Assembly: GCF_947241705.1 (NCBI RefSeq)
Contig: NC_079262.1
Coordinates: 124,001 to 188,000 of the forward strand
Direction: 5' to 3'
DNA length: 64,000 bases
Source of the DNA: Saccharomyces mikatae IFO 1815
Lineage: Eukaryota > Ascomycota > Saccharomycetes > Saccharomycetales > Saccharomycetaceae
In this document: positions 11,155-23,900 of the stretch, in pieces
Layout of the letters: each line of letters begins with the position of its first letter
Position numbering within the stretch: the first letter of the stretch is position 1
Notes under the pieces: model-generated
What the model was told of the DNA's origin: nothing
The model's input: only the letters and a program-made list of their open reading frames with translations
The model's database searches: none
Program-made: the position numbers and the translations under genes

Positions 11155-14100
11155 ATGCCTTTACTACAACCTTCTACTTGCTTCTGTTACCCCCTAAAAC
11201 TTCCGCCATCACCGTTAGCTTCTGATTCCAACGAGTTGGATGAATGCGCCAGGAAAAGGTTGACGCTGGATTGCCGGACGGGTTCAGCTGTGACACTAAC
11301 TAGGTCTAATATATTCGTGCATGGTGGTCTGACCATCCCATTAAATCTACCTGTCGTAAATTCCATGCAATTACAAAAGGAGCTTATTCTATTCTTTGCA
11401 AAAGAAAAGAATAATGGCAGCTCCTTCAGGAATCTAAACGAGTGGATAAGTAAAGAGACCTTTTTCTTAGACCTAATGTCTCGAACTTGGTATAGGGTGA
11501 AAACGTCTTTTGACCAGAAGACAGAGGAGTTATTACAGGCAGAGAATTCCAATTTCAAGTTAGACGCTGATACAAGCGACGTTCAAGTAGACATTAGGAA
11601 AGCCAAATCTCTCGAATCCCCGCTCAAGGAAAGACTATTTCATTCTCTGTGCTATTTAGATGGCTGTTTGTATATATTTGGTGGTCTCACTGTATCTCCG
11701 CAAAGTGGGTATGAGTTGATTGCTGCTAATGAACTATGGAAATTAGACTTAAATACTAAGAAGTGGTCGCTTTTAAGCGACGATCCTCAAATAGCAAGAA
11801 GGTTTAACCATACTATGCATGTCAAGAACGAAAACAATGATAATAGAGACACGAAGTTGATAATTGTTGGCGGGCTAAATAATATGGATCAGCCAGTCAA
11901 GAAAATAGACATCTATAACATAACGCAAAATTGTTGGCAAGCGGAAACCATACCCAAACAACCAATGGATATCACCACAAACGTCAATGGCATACCCCTG
12001 GCATTGGCAAAGGATCAAAATTTTTCCATTCTGGTTGAAAATAACGAGGCCAATGTTCCAGCACTGGCGTTCTACATGCGAAGTGATCAAATAGACGAAT
12101 ATCTCGGAAAAGGTTCATCTGATATAAAGGAACATTCACCGATAGTGGCATTGCCTCTTTTGTCTGAATCTCATGGTATTAGGATGCCCTCGAATGCGGC
12201 GTTACCGAAAAAGCTATTGAACGTTCCGTATGAACTATTAGCGCCGACGGGGGACTATTTCGGGTTTAATATTGTGATTGGCGGATTTCATCCAAATTAC
12301 CAGTCTACCAACTTTCATTGTTTTATTTACGACATTAATTCGGGCAAATGGTCACGGGTCGCTACCTCTTGTCCTGACTGTGATATAAATAAGCACCGAT
12401 TTTGGAGAGTGTTTGTATGGAAGTCACATCATCAGACAATATTATTGGGTACCAAGACAGACGATTATTATTCACCCAGTGTGCAAAGGTTTGATCATCT
12501 TGCCACTTTTGGACTACCCCTTGTGAATATCTTCAACAAGACGATACAGTTGCCCCATCATAGAACTTCGGCTTCATCTTTACCAATGCCTATAGAAAAT
12601 TTTGCCAAAAATAAGGACACTCCATTAAGAAAACTGAGCTTCACTTCATCAGCCACTTCGCAATTTGAAAATTACATCAGATATATAGCTCCGCCTTTAG
12701 AAATGACTTCTATCCAGTCCGTTTTCCCACCTTATGCCATGGTTCTAGGTAAAGACGCATTAGAAATTTATGGGAAACCCTTATCAGATTTCGAGTTTAT
12801 TACTAGTGAAGGTGATTCTATCGGTATACCATGTTATTTATTAAGAAAAAGATGGGGTCGTTATTTTGACATGCTTTTATCTCAAAGTTATACTAAAGTT
12901 TGCGCCGATTACGAAACCACTGGTACGCAGTCTACTTTAATAAAATTCTCGCCGCATTCCTCCAGAAATAGTTCCAAAGCCGTAAGGCAGGAAGGCAGAC
13001 TTTCCTCATCGGGTTCACTCGACAACTATTTTGAGAAAAATTTCCCAATATTTGCAAGAACTGGTGTTGCAGAGACTCAAAATTCACGCCCTCAAGTAGC
13101 AAATACAGACGCAAAACTTTCAAATACACCTAGTATGTCAGATGAATCAAACTCTTCCACTTCTTCTGAGTTATATTCCACTCCTCATTACCAACACAAT
13201 AATGAGGAGGATGATGAGGATCCCGTTTCTCCGAAGCCTATATCAAAATCAAACAGTATTTATAGACCCATTAGGAAAACAGAAAGTTCGTCAACGACAA
13301 GTTCTTCAAATGGTATGATTTTTAGGGTGCCTTTCAAAGAAAAAGCGGCAGTAATGTCAAATACAGAAGCTCTTTTAGAGACGAATCTTTCATTGCAAGA
13401 ATTAAGCCGAAGAAGATCGTCACTTATAAGTACCCCATCTGGTGAGATTCTCAGATCGTCTATATCTGAAGCAGAACATCAACGCCGTGCATCGCACCCT
13501 CTTACCTCATCGGCGCTGTTTGAAGGTGGAGGAACGCCTTGCGGCAAAAAACAGCAACAGCATGCTCTACAAAATCTTCATAATCATTTGTCTCCTCGGA
13601 GATTTTCCAGGAGTGCAAGAAGTTCAATTTCCTATGTAAGTTCTTCTTCTGACAGGCGTGGAAATTCAATTTCTAGTAGAAGCACAAGTGAGAGCCTTGG
13701 AACGCCACCAATTTTAGGAGTCTTAAATGTTCCATTACCTCCTCAAACAAAAGAACCTGACGAACCCCCTCCACCATGTCCTTCAAGCACTAGTTCTAAT
13801 GCAAGGCGGAGCAATACTTTAACAGATTACATGCATTCCAATAAGGCTAGTCCATTTTCTTCTCGTAGGCCATCACATATCAGTAGGCGTTCTAGTACAC
13901 CAGAAACAGAAAATGCATTTTCTGTAACGCCAAGAGCATCTTTGGATGGTCAAATGCTAGGAAAATCGTTAAAAGAAGGTTCCGCATCACAATACCCACA
14001 ACCGAGATTGAACTCTTTCCCGAAAGCTAATGAAACAATGCAAACACCTACATCATCTAATAATGAATGGAGTCGTCAGTCTGTTACTTCAAATACAGAT

Positions 14101-15606
14101 AGTCTTGATAGTCTGCAGTCTAATTTTGCCTTAGAGTTGGAGCCCCTATTAACCCCAAGGTCACTATATATGCCCTGGCCAACTTCCACGGTTAGAGCTT
14201 TTGCTGAATTTTTTTATACGGGCCAAGTAAACAGTAAATGGCTCCTGGCACCAGTAGCGCTTGATTTATTGGTAATGGCAAAGATCTATGAAATACCGCT
14301 ACTGTATAAATTGATTCTCGAAGTTCTCTACTCGATTTTGGCTAAAAAAGAAGAAAGTTTATCCCTAATATGTACTTCGTTAATGGAAACCTTCCACACC
14401 AAAGTTCTCAACTACTACAAGGGAGATGAAGAAAGAACAAAAAACTATTTAAGTTCAAATGACAACTATCAAGAACTCCTGAAATTAAAGGTGTCCCTAG
14501 AGAATATTGATAACGGATATTACGATCCAGATTTGTTGCGCAAGCAGTCAAGAGCACACTCTTCAAGTACACAAGAAAGTAGTGGGAGTGGGAATGGTGA
14601 GAAAACCGCAACTGGTGCTGGCTCCCCGGATAATTCCTCAAGTAATGTTCCTACAGTCTTTGCTGGTGGGCCCAGAGATAGTCACAATTCAGTAGGTTCT
14701 ATCGGGTTTCCAAATAATATGAACATGCAGGGCTCAAGGAGATCAACGTCTGGATTTTCTCCTCGCGTTAAGATGAAGTCGAGTTTGAGTAAGGAAATAA
14801 ATCCGAAATCGTTCTATGACGAATATGAGTCAAAAGAATGCAAAAGTTTTGAAGATAACGATGATCAGCAAACAAATATTGGGAGTTTCAACCTTAACCT
14901 GTTTGATATCAATTATGGCTCCATCAGTAGTAGTAGTACTAACAGTATTAGTAGTAGTGACCTAGAAGGAAAGGAAGAACAGGAACAACTTCAAGAATTA
15001 TTAGACATGGAAAGGGAAGATTCCGCAGAGATTTTAGACGCAAGGTTCAAGACCAAAGAAAACAATAAACTGGCGAAAGATATTCTAAAAGACAAGAAAC
15101 AAGTTTACCCATCGCAAGAGAAAAACAACGTCTTCAAAACTAAAGAAGGGAAAGACACTAAAGACGACAAGGAGGAAGAGGAAGAGTTTGATTTTGGCTT
15201 GGGGATGCTTTCACTCAATAAAATAAAAAGGGAAGCTAAACATGTTGACAAGATAGACGATTCCGTGGACCCTTTGTTCAAATCATCTGGCTTCCCACAG
15301 AGTCCTATTCGAGCATATGGGTCTACCACAAGGACTAGTTCAGCTTCTGGAAAGCCATATAGAGACAGTCGTCCATTTAATGCATTTTCTGTTTTGACAT
15401 TGGAGAATATGGCATCTGCAAATGCTCTGCCTCCCGTTGATTATGTCATAAAATCAATTTACAGAACCACTGTATTAGTGAATGATATTAGATTAATGGT
15501 TCGCTGCATGGATTGCATTGAACTATCTAAAAATTTAAGAGCACTTAAGAAGAAAACAATCGAAGATATATCAAAATTGAAAAGCATCTCGAAACCATCA
15601 CCATAG
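11155..15606 (+). CDS. MDS3: MDS3, TOR-pathway regulator of pH response and sporulation (Kelch/BTB-like)
   Basis: The protein has 1483 residues (1487 in S. cerevisiae). The start is [13 protein letters not shown] at 11155; an upstream GTG frame is only an extension. The N-terminal 480 residues carry Kelch-type repeats ([32 protein letters not shown]). A segment near residues 535-600 and the block around [20 protein letters not shown] (about residue 1005) look BTB-like. Between them lies a long Ser-rich, probably phosphorylated, disordered region. Mds3 with its paralogue Pmd1 is known to act with TOR as a negative regulator of early meiotic gene expression. A Ser-coding (AGT)n tract lies near 14927-14955. 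Confidence 0.94.
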   Translation: MPLLQPSTCFCYPLKLPPSPLASDSNELDECARKRLTLDCRTGSAVTLTRSNIFVHGGLTIPLNLPVVNSMQLQKELILFFAKEKNNGSSFRNLNEWISKETFFLDLMSRTWYRVKTSFDQKTEELLQAENSNFKLDADTSDVQVDIRKAKSLESPLKERLFHSLCYLDGCLYIFGGLTVSPQSGYELIAANELWKLDLNTKKWSLLSDDPQIARRFNHTMHVKNENNDNRDTKLIIVGGLNNMDQPVKKIDIYNITQNCWQAETIPKQPMDITTNVNGIPLALAKDQNFSILVENNEANVPALAFYMRSDQIDEYLGKGSSDIKEHSPIVALPLLSESHGIRMPSNAALPKKLLNVPYELLAPTGDYFGFNIVIGGFHPNYQSTNFHCFIYDINSGKWSRVATSCPDCDINKHRFWRVFVWKSHHQTILLGTKTDDYYSPSVQRFDHLATFGLPLVNIFNKTIQLPHHRTSASSLPMPIENFAKNKDTPLRKLSFTSSATSQFENYIRYIAPPLEMTSIQSVFPPYAMVLGKDALEIYGKPLSDFEFITSEGDSIGIPCYLLRKRWGRYFDMLLSQSYTKVCADYETTGTQSTLIKFSPHSSRNSSKAVRQEGRLSSSGSLDNYFEKNFPIFARTGVAETQNSRPQVANTDAKLSNTPSMSDESNSSTSSELYSTPHYQHNNEEDDEDPVSPKPISKSNSIYRPIRKTESSSTTSSSNGMIFRVPFKEKAAVMSNTEALLETNLSLQELSRRRSSLISTPSGEILRSSISEAEHQRRASHPLTSSALFEGGGTPCGKKQQQHALQNLHNHLSPRRFSRSARSSISYVSSSSDRRGNSISSRSTSESLGTPPILGVLNVPLPPQTKEPDEPPPPCPSSTSSNARRSNTLTDYMHSNKASPFSSRRPSHISRRSSTPETENAFSVTPRASLDGQMLGKSLKEGSASQYPQPRLNSFPKANETMQTPTSSNNEWSRQSVTSNTDSLDSLQSNFALELEPLLTPRSLYMPWPTSTVRAFAEFFYTGQVNSKWLLAPVALDLLVMAKIYEIPLLYKLILEVLYSILAKKEESLSLICTSLMETFHTKVLNYYKGDEERTKNYLSSNDNYQELLKLKVSLENIDNGYYDPDLLRKQSRAHSSSTQESSGSGNGEKTATGAGSPDNSSSNVPTVFAGGPRDSHNSVGSIGFPNNMNMQGSRRSTSGFSPRVKMKSSLSKEINPKSFYDEYESKECKSFEDNDDQQTNIGSFNLNLFDINYGSISSSSTNSISSSDLEGKEEQEQLQELLDMEREDSAEILDARFKTKENNKLAKDILKDKKQVYPSQEKNNVFKTKEGKDTKDDKEEEEEFDFGLGMLSLNKIKREAKHVDKIDDSVDPLFKSSGFPQSPIRAYGSTTRTSSASGKPYRDSRPFNAFSVLTLENMASANALPPVDYVIKSIYRTTVLVNDIRLMVRCMDCIELSKNLRALKKKTIEDISKLKSISKPSP

Positions 15607-16331
15607 CTGCTACTTAAGAGGCAATAATTACTCATGTATAAAGCTTATTAACAGTAGGGGATTTTTCTGTATTACACCGCAGAAATAAACCGTTTTCATA
15701 AACAGAGTACCCATCGATCTATTTAGTGCGTACTAAAAAGCTATTCATTTCAAAATGTTATTACCGATGAAATATTGACTTTGTGAGCATATTTAACTGA
15801 ATTTTTTCGAAGAAATATAACTCTATAGGCCACTAACGTATATTGCATTAACGCTATTCGTTGTAAAGACAATATCTTATTTCAAAATGAATTTTATACA
15901 TAAGAAATATATCAAACAGTAGTTTTATGGCGACGTTATTGTGACCTAACACTGTATAATTCGAGAAAAGCTCACTAGGATTGCTCAGAATGATTCAAGT
16001 TTACAAAATGAGGTACAGCTTGATATTGATTCGGACATTTGATACACCTTTTCACGATAAGCATATGGTAATGCAAAAATATCTCTTGACAATATAGTTT
16101 TTTTAGATCGTGCCGAAATCCGTCGGAGAATAATAGCACGGAAATATATATTTACCTCTTTGAACTATGATATAACCAATTCAATATCATACTAACATTT
16201 TGACCAAAAGATTTCTCTCGAGTTTTTATCTCACTTTATTGCACATAAAAGGTATCTGAGAGTGTTCCTATAAACACAGTATTTCTGATAAGGATATAAT
16301 AAATATTCCAATATAAAAAGGACATTTTGGA
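15607..16331. other. Intergenic DNA between MDS3 and DSD1
   Basis: 725 bp, AT-rich. Two A/T-rich stretches (near 16143-16152 and 16310-16318) could serve as TATA or initiation regions for DSD1. A perfect TACTAAC at 16190-16196 has no GTATGT partner upstream, so I do not read an intron. No reading frame of note. Confidence 0.5.
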
Positions 16332-17618
16332 ATGTGCGATATTCTATCTCTATACAAAGGATGTCCAATCGAGGATCTACCCACACCCAACTTCATCATT
16401 AATGAAGAAAAATTTGATAGAAATTGTACAATGATGTTGAATAATGTCGAAAGGTTAAGCCAGGAATGTGGCGTGCCAATCAAGTTTCGCGCTCATGTGA
16501 AAACGCATAAGACAGCAAAGGGTACATTAAAGCAATTAGGGCATGGACTACCATTAGCAGAGCGCACTACTAGAGCTATATTAGTCTCTACTTTGAAAGA
16601 AGCCGTTGAACTTTTAGATTATCAAGATAGGCAATGCTTTAATTACATTGACGATATAACATATAGTTTACCTTGCTGTGTTCCGGAGTTTATTCCTCTT
16701 TTGAGTAATTTGTCAAAAAGAGTAGATAATTTTCAGGTTTTCGTCGATAACATTGAGCATTTAGAGAATTTAAAGAAATTTGGCAAACCTGCTTCCGGTA
16801 AGAAGTGGTCGGTTTTTATCAAAGTTGATATGGGGACTAAGAGGGCAGGCCTTGCCTACGATTCTTCTGAATTTTTGAATCTGTTAAAAAAATTGACTTC
16901 ACCAGAGCTTCAAGAAGTAATTGAGCCGTATGGGTTCTATGCACATGCCGGGCACAGCTACTCTTCAACCTCAATCAATGATACTCAGACCCTTTTAATA
17001 GAAGAAGTGAAAGCAGTCAATTCTGCTGCCAAAGTCTTGTGCTCTGTGGATCCTAAAATTGATGCCTCTAAATTGACGCTATCTGTGGGTGCTACACCAA
17101 CCTCGAACTCTTTAAAGCTTAATAATAAGGACACACTTCTTAAATTGATCACTGCTGAATTAATTGGTAAACTAGAAATACATTGCGGTAATTACTGTAT
17201 GTACGACTTGCAACAGGTTGCAACAGGCTGTGTTCAAGATTATGAGTTGTCCGGGTTTGTGCTTGGAACAGTGCTATCATCGTATCCTTCAAGAGGTGAA
17301 TTATTGAGTAACACTGGTGTCATGAGTTTAACAAGGGAAGTCTCTTCGATAAAGGGATTCGGTTTATGTGTTGATTTGGAACAGGTTTTAAAATCTGAAA
17401 AATTTTGTAGGGAATGGTATGTTGCTAGAATCTCTCAAGAGCATGGGATACTGAAGACAATAGGTAGCTGGGATGAAACGAATGCTTTAAAATTGGGTAC
17501 TAAATTCGCAGTCCTTCCTCAACACGCTTGCATCACAATGGGACAGTTTCCCTATTATTTTGTGGTTAACAGCCACGGTCTGGTTACTGATGTTTGGACA
17601 CCCTTTCAGAAATGGTAA
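16332..17618 (+). CDS. DSD1: DSD1, D-serine dehydratase (PLP and zinc dependent)
   Basis: The enzyme converts D-serine to pyruvate and ammonia. Its 428 residues equal the S. cerevisiae length. The fold-type III (alanine-racemase-like) N-terminal barrel begins with the pyridoxal phosphate lysine in RAHVKTHKTAKG at about residue 57. Glycine-rich phosphate-binding stretches follow (FYAHAGHSYSS, LSVGATPTSNS). The C-terminal sheet domain carries the zinc ligands in VLPQHACITMG, near residue 398. The start MCDILSLYKG corresponds to the S. cerevisiae start. It diverges from the S. cerevisiae protein by roughly 10% by my memory, faster than its neighbours. Confidence 0.93.
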   Translation: MCDILSLYKGCPIEDLPTPNFIINEEKFDRNCTMMLNNVERLSQECGVPIKFRAHVKTHKTAKGTLKQLGHGLPLAERTTRAILVSTLKEAVELLDYQDRQCFNYIDDITYSLPCCVPEFIPLLSNLSKRVDNFQVFVDNIEHLENLKKFGKPASGKKWSVFIKVDMGTKRAGLAYDSSEFLNLLKKLTSPELQEVIEPYGFYAHAGHSYSSTSINDTQTLLIEEVKAVNSAAKVLCSVDPKIDASKLTLSVGATPTSNSLKLNNKDTLLKLITAELIGKLEIHCGNYCMYDLQQVATGCVQDYELSGFVLGTVLSSYPSRGELLSNTGVMSLTREVSSIKGFGLCVDLEQVLKSEKFCREWYVARISQEHGILKTIGSWDETNALKLGTKFAVLPQHACITMGQFPYYFVVNSHGLVTDVWTPFQKW

Positions 17619-17921
17619 GCTACTTTACATACTTAATTGTTACTTCTAGCAAAACGCATTTTTGTATATATATAGTTGTACATTCTGTGTATGTTGAAAT
17701 TATTACCATGGAATGTAGCAAGATGACTTCGTAGACTCTTTTGCAGTACTATAGCATCAACTGTGAGTTAGTGTGGGTCCAAAATGACAATATAGTCGTT
17801 ACACACGAATGAAAAATTTGAATAGTTTAGACCTCGAAAAGATCTCTGAAATATATTCTTAGACTTGAAGCGGTTTATTAAGGCAAGCAAAGCTCTAACC
17901 GACACTGATAACCCCGAAGTG
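17619..17921. other. Intergenic DNA and 5' leader of GCN1
   Basis: 303 bp. Two short upstream reading frames start at ATGs near 17784 (3 codons) and at 17809 (17 codons, stop at 17860-17862). Whether they are in the mRNA depends on the transcription start, which I cannot see. Confidence 0.4.
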
Positions 17922-20900
17922 ATGACAGCTATCCTAAACTGGGAGGATATATCCCCTGTTTTGGAGAAAGGCACCCGCGAATCACTCGTGTCTAAAAGAG
18001 TTCCCTTTTTGCAAGATATATCACAATTAGTTCGTCAAGAAACATTGGAAAAACCTCAATTATCTGAAATCGCTTCTGTTTTACTGAATACTTTTGTGAT
18101 CTATGAAGACAACAGGTCCAAAAGTTTGAGAATTTCAATATTGCTCGACATCTTAAATCTAGAACCATGTCTTTTAGATAACTTTGTTCAATTCGTTTCT
18201 GGTGTGGTCATGAAAAATCCGGCTACTAAGTCCGTGGCAGATTACCTTAACTTGTTAGATTGGATTAATTCTTTCCTAGTGTTTGTATCACACAATTCTA
18301 CGTTATTTGAAGAATACATTCCGAAATTGTTGGTTGCCCACTCGTATGCCACTTTTGGTGTCGAAACTATCCTTGACAATCAAGAAGGTAGCAAGAAATC
18401 TCAAGATAAACAAAACCAACATAGAAAAAGAATTCGTTATTGCATTTTCCAATCAGCCGTTAAGGCATTTCTTAAATGCTTAAGGGATAATGATGATAGT
18501 ATTTCTTATATGCAAATTGTAACTAAGACCTTACTAGAGGGCCATTCTAAACTAAAGATAACCAGTGTCGGTGTGGTTGTGATAATGGGCGCATTAACTC
18601 AGACTACACTTCAGTTGTTATCTAGGCAACCGGCTCTACACTCCGCTTTGAAGGAAAATTCTGTAGAGAAATATTGCGAGTATCTGGGCAAAGAAGTTTT
18701 TTTGGGGAAAAATCCACCATCTTCCTTTTGTTTAGAAGTCGGTTTGAAGCCCTTTTTAGAAGAATTTGTTTCACAGAACATGTTTACCCAATTCTTCATC
18801 CCTAATATTGAAAAAGCAATTCTAAGATCTCCAGAGTTTGGTTTTTCAATTTTATCCGAATTATACGCTGGTGTTTCTCCAGACAAAGTAAATCTCTTGA
18901 ATGTTTTTACTTCTTCAAAGCTTCTTAACCAAACCTTCTCGTCGTTTAAGAGCTCAAAAGAAGTAGTTAGATCCATCTCACTTCATTCCGCAATAATCTT
19001 ACTGAGACAAGTCTCACAAAATGATACTGCCTTGGAAGATCTGACGAAGGTTATCGATGAAATATTTAAGAATATTAAGTCGAATTTAAACGCAGATTAC
19101 AAATCACTAATTTCTAAAATCCTCATAGAAATACCCTCAACACACTGTGAGATCTCTGAAAGAATTTGTAAAGATTTATCTCCATTTATTGGCAAAGAAG
19201 GTAATGAAGGTGCCTTGAATTTAATGCTCAATGCTTTTTTCGTTCATTACTTTAGTCTGGACAAACCCATTGAAAATTTCAACAAATGTATATCAACTGG
19301 TTTCGCAGATAAAAAACCAGCTTTGAAAAAGTGCTGGTTTACCGCTTTTTTAAGCAATTCCAATGCTGCATCTGAAGAGATAATTTTAAACTTTATAGAC
19401 GGTTGTTTGGAATTTGTGAAGGACTCCATTATACATTACCAGACACATGGCCATTCATGCATTCAAGCGTCAATTGAATTCGTAAACAAAATATTAACGT
19501 TGGATAATACTGAACTAAATGATCGTGTAATGCAGCTAATAGAAACCCTCCCTGAGAATTCATCAATAGGTGATGCTATCTTAACTTCTGCATTGTCAAC
19601 AGAACTCTCCATTGAGAACCGTATTCATTCTGTAAACTTGCTACAAGAATTATTTTACAAAAAACCAGAAATTATCGGGTCCTATGTCATTGGTGCAATT
19701 GAAAGAAGAATGCGCGTACAAGAATTAGTACCTCAACCAAACATATCCTTTAAATATATTACACCTGTACTATTGGCCATTACGTCTGAGTTACCTGACA
19801 AGGAAGCTTCAATTAAGGTATTAATTAATACTCTGGTTGTAGCACAATGGAAAATTTTTAACATCAAGAATGGTTGGGCTGGATTAGTTTTACGTGCAAG
19901 GCTTGACCCAGCCAAAGTTGTTGAGGAGCACGCTATAATTATCATGGAAAAAATTGCTGGAATCACTAGTAATAAGGAATGGATAGATACAATTTATGGT
20001 AGTTGTGCTTTACAATCTGCTGCGTATGCAGCATTTATTCAGCCCGCAGAGTTCACTCCGATCCTTTGTAAGACTATCGAAGCAGATTTAGCGGCAGAAG
20101 AATTATCACACCTATCTGAAGAAGACTTCAATATTTTTGCGGGTAAAGAAGGCGTTTTGGTTGTTGATGTCCTGGAAGAAAACGTGAACAAGAAACTTTC
20201 CAATAAAAATTCCAAAGAATATGAAACGTTAATGTGGGAACAAAATATAAGGAAAGAGCAAGCCAAGAAAAACGTGAAAAAATTGACAAAAGAAGAACAA
20301 GAACTTGTTAAAGAACAACTAGCAAAAGAGTCTGTAATTAGATCACATGTCTCAAAAATCTCTACTCGGTTGAAGCGTGGGATTAGATTGGTATCTGAGC
20401 TTTCCAAGGCTGCCTGCTTAGTCCAAAATGGCATCGCTATTTGGTTTCCTCTAGCAGTCACAAAGTTCTTACACCTATGCTCGGAACAGAATATTTCAAG
20501 GCTGACAGAGGATGTAAATAATGTATTCTTGCAGCTTTCTCAAAATGTCTCCGAAAGATTGGGCAATATCAGGCTCTTTCTTGGTTTAGCAACCTTGCGT
20601 GTGCACAATGCCAGTGATATCTCACAAAATTACTTGCAGGAACCCCTGGTTGAATTACTGACAAGAGTTCTTTTCAGAATCAAATTTGTGTCTAATCAAG
20701 CAGCATTAGATTCTATTAGTCTAACTTATATCTTACCATTGTTGATCAACGTTCTAGAAAAAGGTAAAGCGGTTGCACTAAAGAACGCCGATAAGCCTGT
20801 TGTTAAGACTGAGTTCGTTGAAGAAGATGAAGAAGAGGAACATCTATTACTTGCTATGGAAATTATTTCTGTGCACGCAGAGGCTTTTGAAGACCCTTCC

Positions 20901-23900
20901 ATTCCCAGGATTTCAATTATTGAAGTTTTGCTATCTCTTCTCTCTTTGCCATCAAAAGCAAAGATTGCTAAGGATTGTTTCAACGCTCTATGTCAAAGTA
21001 TCTCTGTTGCTCCAAATCAAGAAGACCTTGATATGATACTATCAAACCTATTGTCACCAAATCAATTTGTCCGTTCAACAATATTAGAAACTCTTGATAA
21101 TGAGTTTGAATTGGAGCCTTTCATGAAATATTCACCCGAAGTGTTTATTTGCAAGTTTGATTCTGATCCTTCCAATCGCGAGGTCGCAGATTTTATTTGG
21201 GAATTCAATAAATTTTCAATCAATGACGAGCTACTTAAGAGCCTATTTTTACTATTCAATCAAGATGATAGTGGTTTGAGATTATTTGCGGCCAATGCAT
21301 ATGCTTTTGGTGCGGTAAGCCTATTTACCACTCAAGATAATTCCTCAAACAATTACTTAAACGACTTATTGAACTTTTATAAAGAAAAGGCAAAACCATT
21401 GGAACCAATTCTTGATCAATTTGGCTTAGTTCTTGTGTCTGCTAGTGAACAAAAGGATCCATGGCAAGGAAGAAGCACAGTTGCAATTACATTAAAAATC
21501 ATGGCAAAGGCTCTTTCTGCGAATGATAACACAGTTGTTGATGTCATAAAATTTCTAGTTAACGATGGGGGTTTAGTAGACAGAGAACCAATTGTCCGCC
21601 AAGAAATGAAAGAAGCTGGTGTCGAATTAATTACCTTGCACGGCTCACAAAATTCTAAAGAACTGATTCCTATATTCGAAGAAGCATTAAATTCTAGTAC
21701 AGATAGTGCTCTAAAGGAGAATGTTATTATTCTTTATGGTACTCTGGCAAGACATTTGCAAGAGAGTGATGCAAGAATTCATACAATCATTGAAAGATTA
21801 CTTTCAACTCTTGATACTCCTTCTGCAGATATTCAACAGGCTGTTTCGGCCTGTATAGCACCACTTGTTTTTCAATTTAAACCAAAAGTTGGTGAATACT
21901 TGAATATATTAATGGAGAAACTTTTGAATCCGACTGTACCTGTCTCCATGCGAAGAGGTGCTGCTTGGGGTATAGCTGGTTTGGTTAAAGGTTATGGTAT
22001 TTCTGCTCTCTCGGAGTTTGATATCATTCGTAACCTCATCGAAGCTGCAGAGGAAAAAAAGGAGCCGAAAAAGCGTGAATCTGTTGGATTTTGCTTCCAG
22101 TATTTATCCGAATCTTTGGGGAAGTTCTTTGAACCGTATGTCATTGAAATTCTTCCAAATATTCTAAAAAATTTGGGGGATGCTGTTCCCGAAGTCAGAG
22201 ATGCAACTGCTCGTGCCACGAAGGCTATAATGGCACACACAACTGGCTACGGTGTCAAAAAGTTAATTCCAGTTGCTGTTTCTAACCTGGATGAAATTGC
22301 CTGGAGAACTAAGAGGGGCTCCGTCCAATTACTAGGTAATATGGCTTATTTAGATCCCACCCAACTATCAGCTTCTTTGTCTACAATTGTTCCAGAAATT
22401 GTTGGTGTGTTAAACGATTCTCACAAAGAAGTACGTAAGGCTGCTGATGAATCCTTGAAAAGATTCGGTGAGGTTATTAGAAACCCTGAAATTCAAAAAT
22501 TGGTACCCATACTTTTGCAAGCTATTGGTGACCCTACAAAATACACAGAAGAGGCTTTGGATTCGTTGATTCAGACACAATTTGTTCATTATATTGATGG
22601 CCCATCACTAGCATTAATTATCCATATTATCCATCGTGGTATGCATGATAGATCTGCTAACATTAAGAGAAAGGCATGTAAGATTGTCGGTAATATGGCT
22701 ATTTTGGTTGATACTAAGGATCTTGTTCCATATTTACAACAGCTGATAGATGAAGTTGAGATTGCTATGGTGGATCCTGTTCCAAATACTAGGGCCACAG
22801 CAGCTCGTGCATTAGGTGCCTTAGTAGAAAGGCTAGGTGAAGAGCAATTCCCAGATTTGATTCCTCGTTTGCTGGATACCCTAAGTGACGAAACCAAATC
22901 GGGTGATCGTTTGGGCTCAGCTCAAGCTCTAGCTGAAGTTATTAGTGGTTTAGGATTAACTAAATTGGATGAAATGTTACCAACTATTTTAGCTGGTGTA
23001 ACTAACTTCCGTGCTTATATCAGAGAAGGTTTCATGCCTTTATTACTTTTCCTTCCTGTTTGTTTTGGATCACAATTTGCTCCATATATTAATCAAATCA
23101 TTCAGCCTATTCTTTCTGGTTTAGCTGATAATGACGAAAATATTCGTGATACTGCTCTGAAGGCCGGTAAATTGATTGTCAAGAATTATGCCACAAAGGC
23201 TGTTGATCTATTACTGCCCGAGTTAGAAAGAGGCATGTTCGATGAAAATGACAGAATTCGCTTGTCTTCTGTCCAACTAACCGGTGAGCTTCTATTCCAA
23301 GTCACTGGTATATCCTCTAGGAATGAATTTTCTGAGGAAGATGGTGACCATAACAGTGAATTCTCCGGCAAGTTGGTAGATGTTCTTGGTCAAGAACGCC
23401 GTGACAGAATTTTGGCCGCTTTATTTGTTTGCAGAAACGATACTTCTGGTATTGTACGTGCTACGACTGTGGACATTTGGAAAGCATTGGTCCCAAACAC
23501 TCCAAGAGCTGTGAAGGAAATTCTTCCAACATTAACCGGTATGATAGTTACCCACTTGGCTTCTTCATCCAATGTATTACGTAACATCGCCGCTCAAACT
23601 TTAGGTGATCTTGTTCGCCGTGTTGGTGGAAATGCCCTTTCACAACTATTGCCAAGTTTGGAGGAATCCTTAATAGAAACATCAAACTCAGATTCTAGAC
23701 AAGGTGTTTGTATTGCTCTTTACGAGCTAATCGAATCTGCTTCTGCAGAGACAATATCACATTTCCAATCTATCATCGTTAACATCATTCGTACTGCTTT
23801 AACTGATGAGTCAGCTACGGTTAGAGAGGCCGCAGCATTATCATTTGATATATTTCAAGATGTTGTTGGGAAAACAGCAGTTGATGAAGTTTTGCCATAT

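Noticed and set aside
16190-16196. TACTAAC upstream of DSD1 as an intron branch point
   Set aside because: No GTATGT-type 5' splice site upstream and no suitable 3' splice site; treated as chance.
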